Below, one piece after another: positions 15,835 through 23,937 of a stretch of 63,936 nucleotides of DNA; within the stretch, counting starts at the first letter, position 1; every line of letters begins with the position of its first letter. The notes under the pieces are model-generated. The model was not told the origin of the DNA. It did not search any database and was given only the letters and a program-made list of their open reading frames with translations. This DNA is from Pseudoduganella namucuonensis (GTDB taxonomy: Bacteria > Pseudomonadota > Gammaproteobacteria > Burkholderiales > Burkholderiaceae_D): assembly GCF_900116645.1 (NCBI RefSeq), contig NZ_FPBO01000045.1:1-63936 (forward strand). Direction: 5' to 3'. The position numbers and the translations under genes are program-made.

Positions 15835-16448
15835 CTAATGCAATGGAAATGGAAACCCACACGCAACGCATCATTGAACTGGCAAGACAGAACGGCATGC
15901 TACGGCCAAGCGACCTGGATGCCATAGGCGCTCCTCGCGTCGCGCTAACGCGCATGGCCGCCAATGGCTTGCTGCGGAAAATAGGCAGAGGAATCTACCA
16001 CCTCCCGGACATCCCGCCGGATGAGCATGAAAGTCTGCTGATCATCGCGAAAAAAGTGCCGCAGGCGGTCTTTTGCCTGCTCAGCGCCCTTCAGTTCCAC
16101 CAATTGACGACACAACTGCCGCGCAGGGTTTGGATTGCCATGCCGCGCGGCAGCCACACGCCGAGAATTGATTATCCACCGCTCAAGATGGTCCAGTTCA
16201 ACATGGAGTCCTATACGGCGGGCATTGAAACCCGGGACTGCGGCAAGGTTACGATACGCGTCTACAGCGTGGCGAAGACAGTGGTGGATTGCTTCAAACA
16301 CCGCAACATGATCGGGCTAGATGTAGCGCTGGAGGCGTTGCGGGACGCCCGTGCCAGTGGCCAGGCGAACATGGATGAACTTTGGCGCCTGGCAAAAATC
16401 TGCCGTGTGGCCAACGTGATGCGTCCCTATCTGGAATCCATCCAATGA
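15825..16448 (+). CDS. AbiEi-family antitoxin of a type IV toxin-antitoxin system
   Basis: The protein of up to 207 residues has the AbiEi plan: an N-terminal winged HTH (RIIELARQNGMLRPSDLD, then LTRMAANGLLRKIGRGIYHL) and a C-terminal antitoxin domain with SAKTVVDCF-like sequence (here VAKTVVDCFKHRNMIG). AbiEi represses the operon and counters the AbiEii nucleotidyltransferase toxin. Start codons at 15825, 15843 and 15849 are all in frame; the first lies inside the operator arm, so a later one may be used. The toxin reading frame begins on the ATGA overlap at 16445 but is degenerate. Base use is less GC-rich than in neighbouring genes, consistent with acquisition by transfer. Confidence 0.8.
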   Translation: MEHTNAMEMETHTQRIIELARQNGMLRPSDLDAIGAPRVALTRMAANGLLRKIGRGIYHLPDIPPDEHESLLIIAKKVPQAVFCLLSALQFHQLTTQLPRRVWIAMPRGSHTPRIDYPPLKMVQFNMESYTAGIETRDCGKVTIRVYSVAKTVVDCFKHRNMIGLDVALEALRDARASGQANMDELWRLAKICRVANVMRPYLESIQ

Positions 16449-16855
16449 CCGCCAACGTGGCCGCGTCTGTGCGCGCCCGCCTGCTGAAGCTGGCCAAGGC
16501 GGAGCAGTCCGACTTCAACCAGATGCTGCCTTGTTGGGCATGGCTACGCTATCGAGGGCTGGCCAAAAATACCGCGCAGTTGTTCACGCTGTTTGACTTG
16601 GCCAACTTGCTGTTGGCCCGGCGCTTCATGATGCCTGACACCCAAGTTGCGTCTTCAGCGGCCCGGCCGTCACGCCCGGGCCGTATGCCCTGGATGGCCT
16701 TATCGATATTTCGTTGCCAAAAAAGACAGCCTCTTGCCCGTCTGCCCGATCCACTCCCTCGCCATCAGCTCATGGTCAACCTTGCGATTTGCCGCCCACG
16801 GCGGCAAACCCTTGCGATGTCCAACGCGGATGCGGATCCGATCAAGCACCGCTGA
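16445..16855 (+). pseudogene. Degenerate AbiEii-type nucleotidyltransferase toxin
   Basis: The first 28 residues (MTANVAASVRARLLKLAKAE, then QSDFNQML) match the start of AbiEii/AbiGii toxins, and the ATGA overlap with the antitoxin is the normal abiE layout. After that the similarity fades: a short FTLFDLA-like patch resembles the core, but no GxS/D-D nucleotidyltransferase site remains and the frame ends after about 136 codons instead of about 300. I read this as a deletion-damaged toxin. The rest of the 16530-16841 stretch holds no other gene that I recognise on either strand. Confidence 0.6.
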
Positions 16856-17639
16856 ACACCGGCCGCCGCTTTTCAAAAAAGGCGTCCAGCCCCTCGGCGA
16901 AGTCCGCCGTCCCGGCGCAGGCGCAGAAGGCCTTGCGCTCGGCGTCGAGCTGGTCTTCGAACCGCGTGTCGAACGAGGCGTGGATCAGGCGCTTGATACG
17001 GCCGTAGGCATAGGAGGGCCCCGCCGCGAGGCGGCGCGCCAGCGTTTCGGTGGCGTCCTCCAGCCCATGGCGGGCAACGACCCGGTTGACGAGCCCCAGC
17101 CGCCTGGCCTCCTCGGCGCCGAACGACTCGGCCAGCAGCACCAGTTCGAGCGCCTTGCGCGTGCCGACCACGCGCGGCAGCGACCAGCTGCCGCCCGCGT
17201 CGGGACTGGCGCCGATGCGGGCGTAGGCCAGGTTGAACTGGGTGTCGTCGGCGGCGATGCACAAGTCGCAGGCGAGCGCGATGCTCACCCCCGCGCCGGC
17301 CACCGCGCCGTGGACGCTGGCGATGATCGGTTGCGGCAGCGCCGCCAGGCGCGTCAGCGCCACATTGAGCGGCTTGATGATGGCGTCCGCCGTGCAGACC
17401 GCGCGCGCCTTGTCCTGGTGAAAGCTCGCCAGGTCGCCGCCGGCCATGAAGGCGGCGCCCTCCCCGCTCACCACCACCACCCGCACATCCTGGCTATTGG
17501 CCAGTTCGAATGAGATGCGGCACAGGGACTTCGCCATTTCCTCGTCGATCGAATTCAGCGCCGCCGGACGATTGAAGCGGATGCGCGCGATGCCACCGTG
17601 GTTGGAATACAAAATCGGGCTGTTTGTGTTGTTGTCCAT
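16842..17639 (-). CDS. Enoyl-CoA hydratase/isomerase family protein
   Basis: The 265-residue protein is a crotonase-fold enzyme with ARIRFNRPAALNSIDEEM near the start, the oxyanion-hole segments GEGAAFMAGGDLASF and IIASVHGAVAGAGVSIALAC, and GGSWSLPRVVG. The position of the first catalytic Glu (in GA-SPDAGG) is Asp, as in members that act as isomerases, thioesterases or hydrolases rather than hydratases. It is the last gene of a seven-gene minus-strand run starting with the Rieske oxygenase at 23458, and begins 5 bp after the chemoreceptor stop. The substrate is presumably a CoA ester of that pathway. Confidence 0.85.
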   Translation of the reverse strand: MDNNTNSPILYSNHGGIARIRFNRPAALNSIDEEMAKSLCRISFELANSQDVRVVVVSGEGAAFMAGGDLASFHQDKARAVCTADAIIKPLNVALTRLAALPQPIIASVHGAVAGAGVSIALACDLCIAADDTQFNLAYARIGASPDAGGSWSLPRVVGTRKALELVLLAESFGAEEARRLGLVNRVVARHGLEDATETLARRLAAGPSYAYGRIKRLIHASFDTRFEDQLDAERKAFCACAGTADFAEGLDAFFEKRRPVFSGA

Positions 17640-17644
17640 GCTCG

Positions 17645-19261
17645 CTACTCGCAAAGTTGATGGTGGGTGTCTCGTTCGGCCGCGGCGGGCGCCGCATCCC
17701 GCGCCCCGAGCCGGAACACGCGCACCAGCGTCACGAGTTCGCCGGCCTGCTCCTGCAGCGATTGGGCGGCCGCCGCGGTTTCCTGCACCAGCGCGGCGTT
17801 CTGCTGCGTCACCTGGTCCATGTCGCCGATGGCGCGGTTGACCCGCTCGATGCCGGCCGACTGTTCCTGGCTGGCCGCCGTGATGCTGCGCATGCAGTCG
17901 GTGACGCGCCGGATGCTGTCGACCACGCCTTGCATGGTCGACGCGGCCTCGCCGACCAGCCTGGTGCCGTCGTCGATCCGTTCGACCGAGTCGCCGGTCA
18001 GCGTCTTGATCTCCCTGGCGGCGGTGGCCGCGCGCTGCGCCAGGTTGCGCACCTCGGCGGCGACCACCGCGAAACCCCTGCCCTGCTCGCCGGCGCGCGC
18101 CGCCTCCACCGCTGCGTTCAGCGCGAGGATATTGGTCTGGAAGGCGATGCCGTCGATGACCGCGATGATGTCGATGACCCGCCGCGCGGAAGCGTCGATC
18201 GCGTCCATCGTGCCGATCACCCGCGCCACCGCTTCGCCGCCCTGGTTCGCCACCTCGGCGGCGGTGGCGGCCAGCGCGTTGGCCTCGAGCGCGCTGGCGG
18301 CGTTGTTCCTGACGGCGGCCGTCAGCGCCGCCATCGACGTGGCGGTTTCCTCCAGCGTGCCGGCCTGCGCCCGGGTCCGCAGCGACAGGTCGAGATTGCC
18401 GGCGGCGATTTTCTCCGAGCCGCCGGCGATGGTCTCCGTGCCCGCGCGAACCCGGCTCACCAGCCGGACCAGGCTGCCGTTCATGTCGCGCAAGGCGTCC
18501 ATCATCTGGCTGGTCTCGTCGCGCGAGGACGATCCGGAAGCCGCTTCGATATCGGCGCCCAGGTCGCCATCGGCCACCCGCCGGGCGACGTTCGCGGCCG
18601 AACGCAGCGGCCGGGCGATGGCGCGCGAAATCACGAAGGCCAGCAGCAGTCCGAGCGCCAGCGATCCGGCCAGCATGGCGCCGATCGACAGGCGCGCCGC
18701 CGCGTAGCGCGCTTCGCCGTCGCGGCTGGCCTGGGCGGCGCCGTCGATGTCGAGCCGGACCACGGTATCGATCTGCCCATTCAATTCGTCCAGCAGGCGG
18801 GCGTAGTCGCCCCGGATCAGGATCAGGGCCGCGTCGCCCTGGTCCTTGGCCACCAGCGCCATCAATTTCTCGTGCTCGCCCATGAAGGCCTGGAAGGTGA
18901 GGGCCGAGGCCTTGAAGACCCTGATCTCCTCCGGCGTGGACATCAGGTCCCGGTATTGCTTCGCGGTGCCGCCCAGGCGGGTCAGAATGGCGCCGATGCG
19001 CGCCTGGTAGGCGTTCCTGGACGCCGGGTCGCGCGACAGCAGGTAGTTCAGCTCGGTCGCATGGAGGTCGCCCAGGTCCGCCTTCACTTCCAGCAGCGCG
19101 CGCAACTTCGGCATCCACAGCAGTCCCAGCTCCTTGGCGGTGCCGTTGACCGCGCCCAGCTGGCCGATCGAAAACACGCCCAGCGCGGTGGCGATGGCGA
19201 GCATGGCCGCGAAGGCGGCCAGCAGCTTGTTGGCGATGGAGAGGGTAGGCATACGCTTCAT
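17645..19261 (-). CDS. Methyl-accepting chemotaxis protein
   Basis: The 538-residue protein has an N-terminal membrane helix (about 8-32), a periplasmic four-helix-bundle sensor region of about 150 residues, a second helix (about 190-212), a HAMP domain and the conserved signalling tip (DGIAFQTNILALNAAVEAAR, then GRGFAVVAAEVRNLAQR). No CheR-binding pentapeptide is seen at the C-terminus. The start at 19261 lies 1 bp after the GST stop (TGACATG). Its place inside a catabolic operon suggests it senses the growth substrate or an intermediate of the pathway, as PcaY- or NahY-type receptors do. Confidence 0.9.
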   Translation of the reverse strand: MKRMPTLSIANKLLAAFAAMLAIATALGVFSIGQLGAVNGTAKELGLLWMPKLRALLEVKADLGDLHATELNYLLSRDPASRNAYQARIGAILTRLGGTAKQYRDLMSTPEEIRVFKASALTFQAFMGEHEKLMALVAKDQGDAALILIRGDYARLLDELNGQIDTVVRLDIDGAAQASRDGEARYAAARLSIGAMLAGSLALGLLLAFVISRAIARPLRSAANVARRVADGDLGADIEAASGSSSRDETSQMMDALRDMNGSLVRLVSRVRAGTETIAGGSEKIAAGNLDLSLRTRAQAGTLEETATSMAALTAAVRNNAASALEANALAATAAEVANQGGEAVARVIGTMDAIDASARRVIDIIAVIDGIAFQTNILALNAAVEAARAGEQGRGFAVVAAEVRNLAQRAATAAREIKTLTGDSVERIDDGTRLVGEAASTMQGVVDSIRRVTDCMRSITAASQEQSAGIERVNRAIGDMDQVTQQNAALVQETAAAAQSLQEQAGELVTLVRVFRLGARDAAPAAAERDTHHQLCE

Positions 19262-19262
19262 G

Positions 19263-19880
19263 TCAAGCGGTCGCCGCCGCGCCCGGACGCGAGGCCATCC
19301 GGGCATGCCAGGCGGCCAGGCGCCGGTTTTCCGGGTCCAGCGGCTGCCCCACCTGCGCGCCGAACTCGACGAAACAGAACAGCAGCAGGTCGGCCAGCGA
19401 CAAGGTGTCCCCCGCGAGGTAGGCGCGCTCGCCCAGCTGCCGGTCCAGCCACGCCAGCCCTTCGCGCGCCGCCAGCTTCAGGTCGTCCGCCGCCTGCGGC
19501 AGGCAGCGCACCCGGTCTTTGAACAGCGGCAGGCCCTCGGCGCCGCGAAAACCCGCGGTCAGGGGCTGCGCCACCATCAGATCGACCCGCCGCGTCCACA
19601 TGCGCGTGACGGCGCGGGCCCGCGCCGTCGCGCCGATCAGCGCCGGCTCGGGATGCGTTTCCTCGATCCATTCGCAGATCGCGAGCGTCTCGGCCAGCGC
19701 CGTGCCGTCGTCCAGTTCCAGCACCGGCGTGCCGCCGGCCGGATTGATGGAAAGGAAGGGCTGGCGCCGGTTCTCGCCGCCGATGATGTCGACCTCGACC
19801 TTCGGCAGCGACCATCCCTTTTCCGCGATGAACATATTGACCAGGCGTGGATTGGGCCCGATCGAGGTATGCAGCTTCAT
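19263..19880 (-). CDS. Glutathione S-transferase family protein
   Basis: The 205-residue protein has the N-terminal thioredoxin-like domain with the cis-proline segment NPAGGTPVLELDDG and LAETLAICEWIEE (glutathione gamma-Glu contact), and an all-helical C domain with LAGDTLSLADLLLFCF. The residue at the usual catalytic Ser/Tyr/Cys position is not obvious (TSIGPNPRLVN). Such genes in catabolic operons can act in isomerisation, reductive steps or detoxification. It starts 13 bp after the SDR stop and is translationally close to the chemoreceptor. Confidence 0.8.
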   Translation of the reverse strand: MKLHTSIGPNPRLVNMFIAEKGWSLPKVEVDIIGGENRRQPFLSINPAGGTPVLELDDGTALAETLAICEWIEETHPEPALIGATARARAVTRMWTRRVDLMVAQPLTAGFRGAEGLPLFKDRVRCLPQAADDLKLAAREGLAWLDRQLGERAYLAGDTLSLADLLLFCFVEFGAQVGQPLDPENRRLAAWHARMASRPGAAATA

Positions 19881-19893
19881 GGCGCGCTCCGGT

Positions 19894-20652
19894 TCAGAAC
19901 TGCACGCGCTTGGTGTAGCCGCCGTCGATCACCAGGTTGGCGCCGGTGATGTAGGAAGCCGCCGGGCTCGCCAGGAACACCATGGCGCGCGCGACGTCCT
20001 CCGGCGCGCCGAAACGGCCCAGCGGCATCTCCGACAGCGTCTTGTTGTACAGATCCGGCACCGCGTCCTTGATCATCGCCCAGTTGCCGCCCGGGTAGGA
20101 GATCGGGCCGGGCGACAGCATGTTGACGCGAATGTTCTTGGGCGCCCACAGTTGCGACAGCTGTTTGCCGTACGTGATGATGGCGGACTTGATCGCGTTG
20201 AAGGCCTGCGGATAGATGAAGGTCTCCACCGCCGCCGTGCTCGACATCAGGATCACCGAGCCCGCGCCGGACGCTTCCAGGAAGGGCTCCAGCGTTTCGC
20301 AGCCGCGCACGGCGCCCAGCATGTCCAGCTTGTAGGTCAGGTCCCAGTCGGTGGTGCCCTGCGCGCCGGACGAGCTGGCGTTGTGGATGAACACGTCGCA
20401 GCCGCCGAGCTCTTCGGCCGCCTTCGCCAGCCAGGCCTGGTAGGCCGCGATGTCGTTCATGTCGAAGGCTTCGCCGAACACCTTGACGCCCGCCGCCTGC
20501 AACTGCGTCACCGTCTCGTCGACGCGCTTGGCGTCGCGCGAAAAGAAGGCGATGTCGCAGCCTTCCTGCGCGAACAGTTCAAGCGCCGCCCGTCCGATGC
20601 CGCGGCTGCCGCCGTTGATGATGACCTTTTTGCCACGTAAGCCCAGTTCCAT
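19894..20652 (-). CDS. Short-chain dehydrogenase/reductase with Phe in place of the catalytic Tyr
   Basis: The 252-residue protein has a Rossmann fold with GGSRGIGRAALELF (cofactor loop), IHNASS, and a C-terminal GPISYPGG region. Where the family has YxxxK the sequence reads FNAIK (20188-20202), so the general-acid Tyr is missing, while the Ser and the Lys are present. It may be a dehydratase-like or isomerase-like variant, use the nearby Tyr of FIYPQAF, or have lost oxidoreductase activity. It lies between the ThuA-like and GST genes in the Rieske operon. Confidence 0.85.
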   Translation of the reverse strand: MELGLRGKKVIINGGSRGIGRAALELFAQEGCDIAFFSRDAKRVDETVTQLQAAGVKVFGEAFDMNDIAAYQAWLAKAAEELGGCDVFIHNASSSGAQGTTDWDLTYKLDMLGAVRGCETLEPFLEASGAGSVILMSSTAAVETFIYPQAFNAIKSAIITYGKQLSQLWAPKNIRVNMLSPGPISYPGGNWAMIKDAVPDLYNKTLSEMPLGRFGAPEDVARAMVFLASPAASYITGANLVIDGGYTKRVQF

Positions 20653-20718
20653 GTTGCTCTCCTTGGTTATGTTGTATACGGTGTTTTTGCGATGCGGTTT
20701 GCGATAGTGCTGGCGACG

Positions 20719-21489
20719 CTATTTCGTGGATGTCTCGGCTTCCTTCGACCATGCGATGCCGCGCCGCAGGAGCTCGTAGTAGACCGGCAGCTCCCAGGCG
20801 CAGCGCTGCGTTTCCGGCCAGTGATCCATCAGCGGGCGCATGTCGTGGTGGCCGCGGCAATGGCCGAGCGTCAGGTACAGCACCGCCCCCTTGCCGATGG
20901 CGCGCAGGTAGAACACCGGATGCCGGCCCCTGGGCCAGGTCGAACGCGCGAAGCCCGTCGCCTCGCCTTCGAATTCGGCGTCGAGCAGCACCTGCAGGCC
21001 GGCGTGCGTGTCGGACAGGTACAACTCGTCGGTCACATCGAAGGGCTCGATGCCGCGCACCAGCGCATGGCCGGCGTCGGCCACCTCGACCCGGTAGGGT
21101 CCAATCGGCGGATGGGCGATGAACTGCGATCCCAGCGTTTCCATCAGGTGCGGCGCCCAGTTCGGCGAATCGACCAGGCCATTCGACAGAAAGCGCAGGA
21201 TCGAACTGGTTCCGTGCAGGGCGTACCAGCGCCCGCCCCCCTCCACCCAGCCGCGCAGGGCTTCCTGCTGCTCCAGGCTGGGCACCACGTCGCAGGTGTA
21301 GGTGACGAGGAAGCTGGCGTTGCGGATGGCGTCGAGGTTGGCATAGTCCTCGAACACGCGGATCCGCACGTGGCTGTCCTCGGCGAGCAGCTTGAGCAGT
21401 TCAAGCCGCGCGAAATCGATATCGTGGTATTTTCCCGAGGCGATCAATACGCCGTCGATGGCGCCCGGGTGCTGCGGTGTTTCAGCCAT
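20719..21489 (-). CDS. ThuA-like domain protein
   Basis: The 256-residue protein matches the ThuA-like (trehalose-utilisation) family, a class I glutamine-amidotransferase-like fold: VLIASGKYHDID at the start, LVTYTCDVVPSLEQQEALRG, WYALHGTSS at the nucleophile-elbow position with His rather than Cys, and VLYLTLGHCRGHHD near the end. Catalytic function in this family is poorly understood. It is flanked by two SDR genes in the Rieske operon, where ThuA-like proteins are sometimes found; a hydrolytic or isomerase role on a pathway intermediate is only a guess. Confidence 0.75.
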   Translation of the reverse strand: MAETPQHPGAIDGVLIASGKYHDIDFARLELLKLLAEDSHVRIRVFEDYANLDAIRNASFLVTYTCDVVPSLEQQEALRGWVEGGGRWYALHGTSSILRFLSNGLVDSPNWAPHLMETLGSQFIAHPPIGPYRVEVADAGHALVRGIEPFDVTDELYLSDTHAGLQVLLDAEFEGEATGFARSTWPRGRHPVFYLRAIGKGAVLYLTLGHCRGHHDMRPLMDHWPETQRCAWELPVYYELLRRGIAWSKEAETSTK

Positions 21490-21546
21490 GTCTGTCTCCA
21501 GGTTCGGCGTGGCCTGCGCGTGGCGGCCCGCCCATTCTTTTTTTAC

Positions 21547-22263
21547 TCAGGCGCTCAAGCGCATCGAGGCGCCGTTGTCGACCACGAATTCGGCGCCGTT
21601 GACGAAGCGCGATTCATCCGACGCCAGGAACAGCACCATGTTGGCGACGTCGTCCGGGTGCCCAGCGCCGGGATAGTTCTCCCCCACCACCGCGACCACA
21701 AGCGGGGTCGCCATGACGCCGGGGAACACGGTGTTGCAGCGGATCGGGTAGCCCTTCTCGACGCAGTGCGCGGCCACCGACTGGCCGAGGGAGCGGATCG
21801 CGCCCTTCGCCGCCGCATAGGCCAGCACCTGGGGCGAGCCGCGCAGCGCCGTGATCGAGGCGATGTTGATGATCGCGCCGCCGTGCGCCTTCATGGCCTC
21901 GACCGCGTATTTGCAGCCGAGGAAGGTGCCTTCGGCGTGGATCGCGTTGACCAGCCGGTACTGTTCCAGCGTGGTGGTCTCGATGTCGGCGGGAATCACG
22001 ATGCCGGCGTTGTTGACCAGCACATCGAGCCGGCCGTACTGCTCGCCCGCCATGTTGATCGCCCGCTGCCAGTCGGTTTCGCTGCTCACGTCATGGCGCA
22101 CGAACACGCCGCCGCACTCCCGCGCCACTTGGCGTCCCGCTTCCTCGTTGATGTCGGTCACGACCACGCGCGCGCCCTCGCGGGCCAGCAGCAGCGCATC
22201 CGCCCTGCCCAGCCCCGATCCCGCGCCCGTGACCAGCGCCACTTTGCCATCGACCCGGCCCAT
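21547..22263 (-). CDS. Short-chain dehydrogenase/reductase
   Basis: This 238-residue classical SDR has TGAGSGLGRADALLLA (cofactor loop), NNAGI, the catalytic Ser in INIASITAL and YAAAKGA as YxxxK. It probably oxidises a secondary alcohol or a dihydrodiol made by the Rieske oxygenase encoded immediately upstream. The start codon is 1 bp after the oxygenase stop (TGACATG), so the two are coupled. VVTDINEE after the second beta strand, with Asp at its end, points to NAD(H). Confidence 0.9.
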   Translation of the reverse strand: MGRVDGKVALVTGAGSGLGRADALLLAREGARVVVTDINEEAGRQVARECGGVFVRHDVSSETDWQRAINMAGEQYGRLDVLVNNAGIVIPADIETTTLEQYRLVNAIHAEGTFLGCKYAVEAMKAHGGAIINIASITALRGSPQVLAYAAAKGAIRSLGQSVAAHCVEKGYPIRCNTVFPGVMATPLVVAVVGENYPGAGHPDDVANMVLFLASDESRFVNGAEFVVDNGASMRLSA

Positions 22264-22264
22264 G

Positions 22265-23458
22265 TCAGGCCCCCACTTTTTCGAGTGGCGCCTGCTCCGG
22301 CGTCATGCCGACGCCGCGCAGGAAGGCCTGGTGCATATTGATCAGCGCCGGCTCGTTGCGTCCAAAGGTCGAGAACGGCTTGACGTTCGCGCTCAGCGAC
22401 TTCTGCACGTTCGCGCTGACCCAGTAGTCTTCCTTGTCGACCACTTCGCGGATGAACTCGAAGTGCGCCTGCGGGTCGCGCCCCTGGTCGGGCCGGCTCA
22501 GGTCGGAGCGCCAGTAGCAGCGGTAGCGCGTCATGTGGCTGTCCACGGTGGCGCCCGGATACAGCTGGAAGAACTCGACCGCCGTGGGCGACACCAGCAT
22601 CGAAATGTTCGGGTAGATGAAATGCACCAGCTGGAAATGGCTGAACACGTCGGTCCACTGGTCTTCCGGCAAGTCCTTCAGCGTGCCGATCGACGTGTTC
22701 GGGAAGGCCACGCGGTGGTGGCGCTGGCCGGGGCCGAAGCGGTCGAACAGCGACAGGTTGCCGATCGCGTAATCGCCCACGCTGTCCTTGTGCAGCGGGC
22801 CGAAATGGTAGCCCTCGCAGAAGGTGTCGAGCGCCAGCTTCCAGTTGGTTTGCAAGCGCCATTCATGGGTGTTGACCAGCTCCATGCTGGAGAAATCCCA
22901 CATCGCGAAGTACGGCGCCAGGTCGCCGAGATGGTCGTCGATGGAGAATTTCATGTCGGGGTCGAGGCCGACGAAAATCATGCCGTACTTTTCCTCGACC
23001 GGCAGCTTGACCAGGTTGTAGTAGGCCTTGTCGACGCATCCGAAACTCTCCTCCTTGTAGATCGTGCGCAGCTTGCCCTTCAGGTCGAAACCCCAGGCGT
23101 GGTAGGGGCAGCTGAGCGCGGCGGCCTTGCCGCAGCCTTCCTTCAGCCGTGCGCCGCGGTGCGAGCAGGCGTTCAGGAAGGCGTTGACCTTGCCCTCGTT
23201 GTCGCGCACCAGCAGCACCGGCACGCCCAGATCGTCGAAAGTGAAGAACGAGCCGGGCTGCGGCAAGTCGGGTGAAAAGCCCACCAGCTGCGGGTTCTCC
23301 TTGAAGATCTTCAGCCGCTCCTGCTCGAACAGCGCCGGGTCGGTGTAGGTCCAGGTCGGATGGCGGTAAGGGGCTTCCGCGCTGTCCGTGGTGCCGGCGT
23401 CGAGATGCTTGAGGACGCGCTTGACGATGGCGTGCAGTACCTCTTTTTCGTTGAGCAT
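22265..23458 (-). CDS. Rieske non-haem iron oxygenase alpha subunit (paralogue A)
   Basis: The 397-residue protein has a Rieske [2Fe-2S] site (CSHRGARLKEGCG, then CPYHAWGF; Cys-x-His...Cys-x2-His) and a catalytic domain with the mononuclear iron motif LDTFCEGYHFGPLH (Asp, two His). The start at 23458 gives MLNEKEVLHAIV; an extension to 23509 has no family similarity. It is a close paralogue of the protein at 59376-60575, most of the sequence being identical by eye. There is no beta-subunit gene, so it belongs to the alpha-only type. It heads the seven-gene operon down to 16842 and diverges from the ABM protein gene. Confidence 0.9.
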   Translation of the reverse strand: MLNEKEVLHAIVKRVLKHLDAGTTDSAEAPYRHPTWTYTDPALFEQERLKIFKENPQLVGFSPDLPQPGSFFTFDDLGVPVLLVRDNEGKVNAFLNACSHRGARLKEGCGKAAALSCPYHAWGFDLKGKLRTIYKEESFGCVDKAYYNLVKLPVEEKYGMIFVGLDPDMKFSIDDHLGDLAPYFAMWDFSSMELVNTHEWRLQTNWKLALDTFCEGYHFGPLHKDSVGDYAIGNLSLFDRFGPGQRHHRVAFPNTSIGTLKDLPEDQWTDVFSHFQLVHFIYPNISMLVSPTAVEFFQLYPGATVDSHMTRYRCYWRSDLSRPDQGRDPQAHFEFIREVVDKEDYWVSANVQKSLSANVKPFSTFGRNEPALINMHQAFLRGVGMTPEQAPLEKVGA

Positions 23459-23520
23459 GATGTCTCCGTGGTTGCCCTTGTTGTATGCCGATGAGTGTCG
23501 ATCAAGCACGGCCCGGTCAC

Positions 23521-23540
23521 AACTACCCTTTTAGGGAGGT
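23521..23540. promoter_or_regulatory. Imperfect palindrome between the divergent Rieske and monooxygenase-like genes
   Basis: ACTACCC-TTTTA-GGGAGGT (23522-23540) is an imperfect inverted repeat with five of seven arm positions paired. It lies about 64 bp before the Rieske start and 73 bp before the ABM-domain start, in a good position to control both. Dyads of this size are typical for LuxR-type proteins, and a LuxR gene lies at 23938. The 9-mer AACTACCCT recurs (as its complement) at 47265-47273 before the DUF1302 operon. Confidence 0.45.
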
Positions 23541-23613
23541 CTCGGCGGAAGGCGTGTTTTGCTAAGATGAATTGGCTGCATGACCAACCCAAGAGAAAGA
23601 AAGAGAGAGACAG

Positions 23614-23919
23614 ATGATCGCCATTTCCGCCCGCATTACCCTCGCCCCCGAGTTCACCGCCGCCTTCGGCCAGGCCGCGGCGGCCATCATCGCGCCGACC
23701 CGCGAGGAAAGCGGCTGCAACTACTATGTGTTCGGACGGGATATCGAGGACGCGAATGTGATCCTGATCAGCGAGGAATGGGCCAGCGAGGAGGCCCTGC
23801 TCGACCACTTGAAATCGGCGCACATCACGGACTTCCTGAAGAAGACCCAGGCCATGAAAATGCTCGGCTTGGAGGTGAAGAAATACCGCGTCAGCTCCGT
23901 GGGCGGAATGGACAGCTGA
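23614..23919 (+). CDS. Antibiotic biosynthesis monooxygenase (ABM) domain protein
   Basis: The 101-residue protein is a single dimeric alpha/beta-barrel domain: MIAISARITLAPEF, ESGCNYYVFGRDIED, ILISEEWASEEAL and HLKSAHITDF are typical of the YgiN/ABM quinol monooxygenase family. Members oxidise quinols or act as small isomerase or cyclase-like proteins without cofactor. It is the only plus-strand gene in this part, divergent from the Rieske operon. The other Rieske paralogue at 59376 is also paired with a small ferredoxin-like-fold protein (NIPSNAP), which suggests a parallel role. It ends 18 bp before the convergent LuxR stop. Confidence 0.8.
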   Translation: MIAISARITLAPEFTAAFGQAAAAIIAPTREESGCNYYVFGRDIEDANVILISEEWASEEALLDHLKSAHITDFLKKTQAMKMLGLEVKKYRVSSVGGMDS

Positions 23920-23937
23920 TGGCCTGGGTTCGCGCGT

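Noticed and set aside
15783..16855. Prophage remnant around the AbiE genes
   Set aside because: No integrase, attachment repeats, tRNA or structural phage genes; only the toxin-antitoxin genes look acquired.
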